64,000 nt of DNA. It comes from Roseibium aggregatum. Lineage in GTDB: Bacteria; Pseudomonadota; Alphaproteobacteria; Rhizobiales; Stappiaceae. A model generated the notes under the pieces. It ran no database searches and was not told where the DNA came from. It saw nothing but the letters and a program-made list of their open reading frames with translations. Of this stretch, positions 63,620 through 64,000 are shown piece by piece. A program made the position numbers and the translations under genes. Within the stretch, counting starts at the first letter, position 1, and each line of letters begins with the position of its first letter. The stretch lies in assembly GCF_014692675.1 (NCBI RefSeq), contig NZ_JABFCZ010000008.1, positions 124,001 through 188,000 on the forward strand. Direction: 5' to 3'.

Positions 63620-63969
63620 TTTGTCTCTTTCCGGGAGTTTTGTTCAAAATGAGAAAGGCTCAATTGTAAAAACCGCATTCAGTTGAGTTGCTCAATCGCT
63701 GATATTCGACACGTTTCGGATCGCCAAATACATACGCAAAATCACCATGACATGAACTCATTTCGAATTCGTATCGCGTGCAACGCAATATACATTGCCA
63801 GGCGCCTTCAATCGATACGCTAGACCGCAAGTGCGGAAAAACTTCGACAAGTCGGTTACTTCTGGATCCATTGGTCCCCCGTATTGCAGGCGTGGAAAAA
63901 GAACGCTATGGAACGGTCGCCTATTACAGGGCCCGCCGGGGCCTGCCCACTGACCCTTAGGAAGTTCCA
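63620..63969 (+). other. Divergent intergenic region
   Basis: 350 nt between galU and the next plus-strand gene. No frame here has a family pattern. TTGAG-TTG-CTCAA at 63683-63695 is a perfect 5-bp dyad that could be an operator for galU. The region is AT-richer than its flanks, as expected for promoters on both sides. Confidence 0.5.
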
Positions 63970-64000
63970 TGTCCCAGCCGAACACTGAAGTCCGGGTCGG
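63970..64000 (+). CDS. Start of an unidentified gene (truncated by window end)
   Basis: An ATG at 63970 follows AGGAAG six bases upstream and opens a frame reading MSQPNTEVRV to the window edge. Too short to identify. The ribosome site and high-GC codons after it support a real start. Confidence 0.55.

Overview
The window is high-GC DNA from an alphaproteobacterium, most likely a marine member of the Hyphomicrobiales such as the Stappiaceae (Roseibium/Labrenzia type). The evidence is the run gyrA - single-TM protein - coaD - two cyclophilins - queA - tgt, the ppx-like/rlmE pair, guaB near guaA, and the protein sequences themselves. The placement is inferred from gene order and recalled homologues; no search was run.

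Layout. (1) 1-401 is the tail of an ABC-type amino-acid binding protein. (2) 456-15973 looks like one catabolic regulon in four operons, arranged as two divergent pairs. It holds a quinone-reductase-like enzyme, three-way CoA-thioester chemistry (MaoC hydratase, ACAD10/11-type acyl-CoA dehydrogenase, APH-type kinase, SDRs, NDP-forming acyl-CoA synthetase, thioesterase), a histidine phosphatase, a nitronate monooxygenase-like protein, a TPP enzyme, a TRAP-TAXI importer and an IclR regulator. Both divergent promoter regions carry the same 19-nt palindrome (TGCGAAA-N5-TTTCGCA), the obvious candidate operator for the IclR protein. The kinase and dehydrogenase are split versions of the two halves of human ACAD10/ACAD11 and parallel the LvaA/LvaC pair of levulinate degradation, so the regulon probably degrades a 4-hydroxy or 4-keto acid. 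(3) 16104-21453 holds a DUF3775 protein, a BDH2-like SDR and a CaiB / acyl-CoA dehydrogenase / CitE-like lyase / MaoC set resembling itaconate (citramalyl-CoA) degradation loci.

(4) 21475-27241, minus strand: two outer-membrane beta-barrels, an eight-CXXCH cytochrome with a HEAT/TPR-like tail, an exported HAD phosphatase and a class II aldolase. The cytochrome frame runs about 590 nt into the next gene. (5) 27242-31212 is an accessory scar, AT-richer than its flanks. It has an orphan HlyC-like lysine acyltransferase, an Imm11-type immunity protein, a TolA-C-like fragment abutting a Walker-A-less AAA fragment on the opposite strand, and then tRNA-Gln(CTG). No integrase or RTX toxin is present.

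(6) 31510-41431 is core: ppx/gppA-like, rlmE, guaB, an RsmB-type methyltransferase, a TPR protein, guaA, an unassigned protein and a GNAT. (7) 41442-52866 holds two RND efflux systems (adaptor plus pump, neither with an outer-membrane channel) flanking a DksA/TraR zinc-finger protein, a CDF transporter and a small secreted protein, followed by MarC. (8) 53093-60651 is gyrA, coaD, two tandem cyclophilins, queA and tgt. (9) 60684-64000 holds a DUF4864 protein, a nucleotide-sugar dehydrogenase and galU (cell-surface polysaccharide precursors), and the first codons of a new gene.
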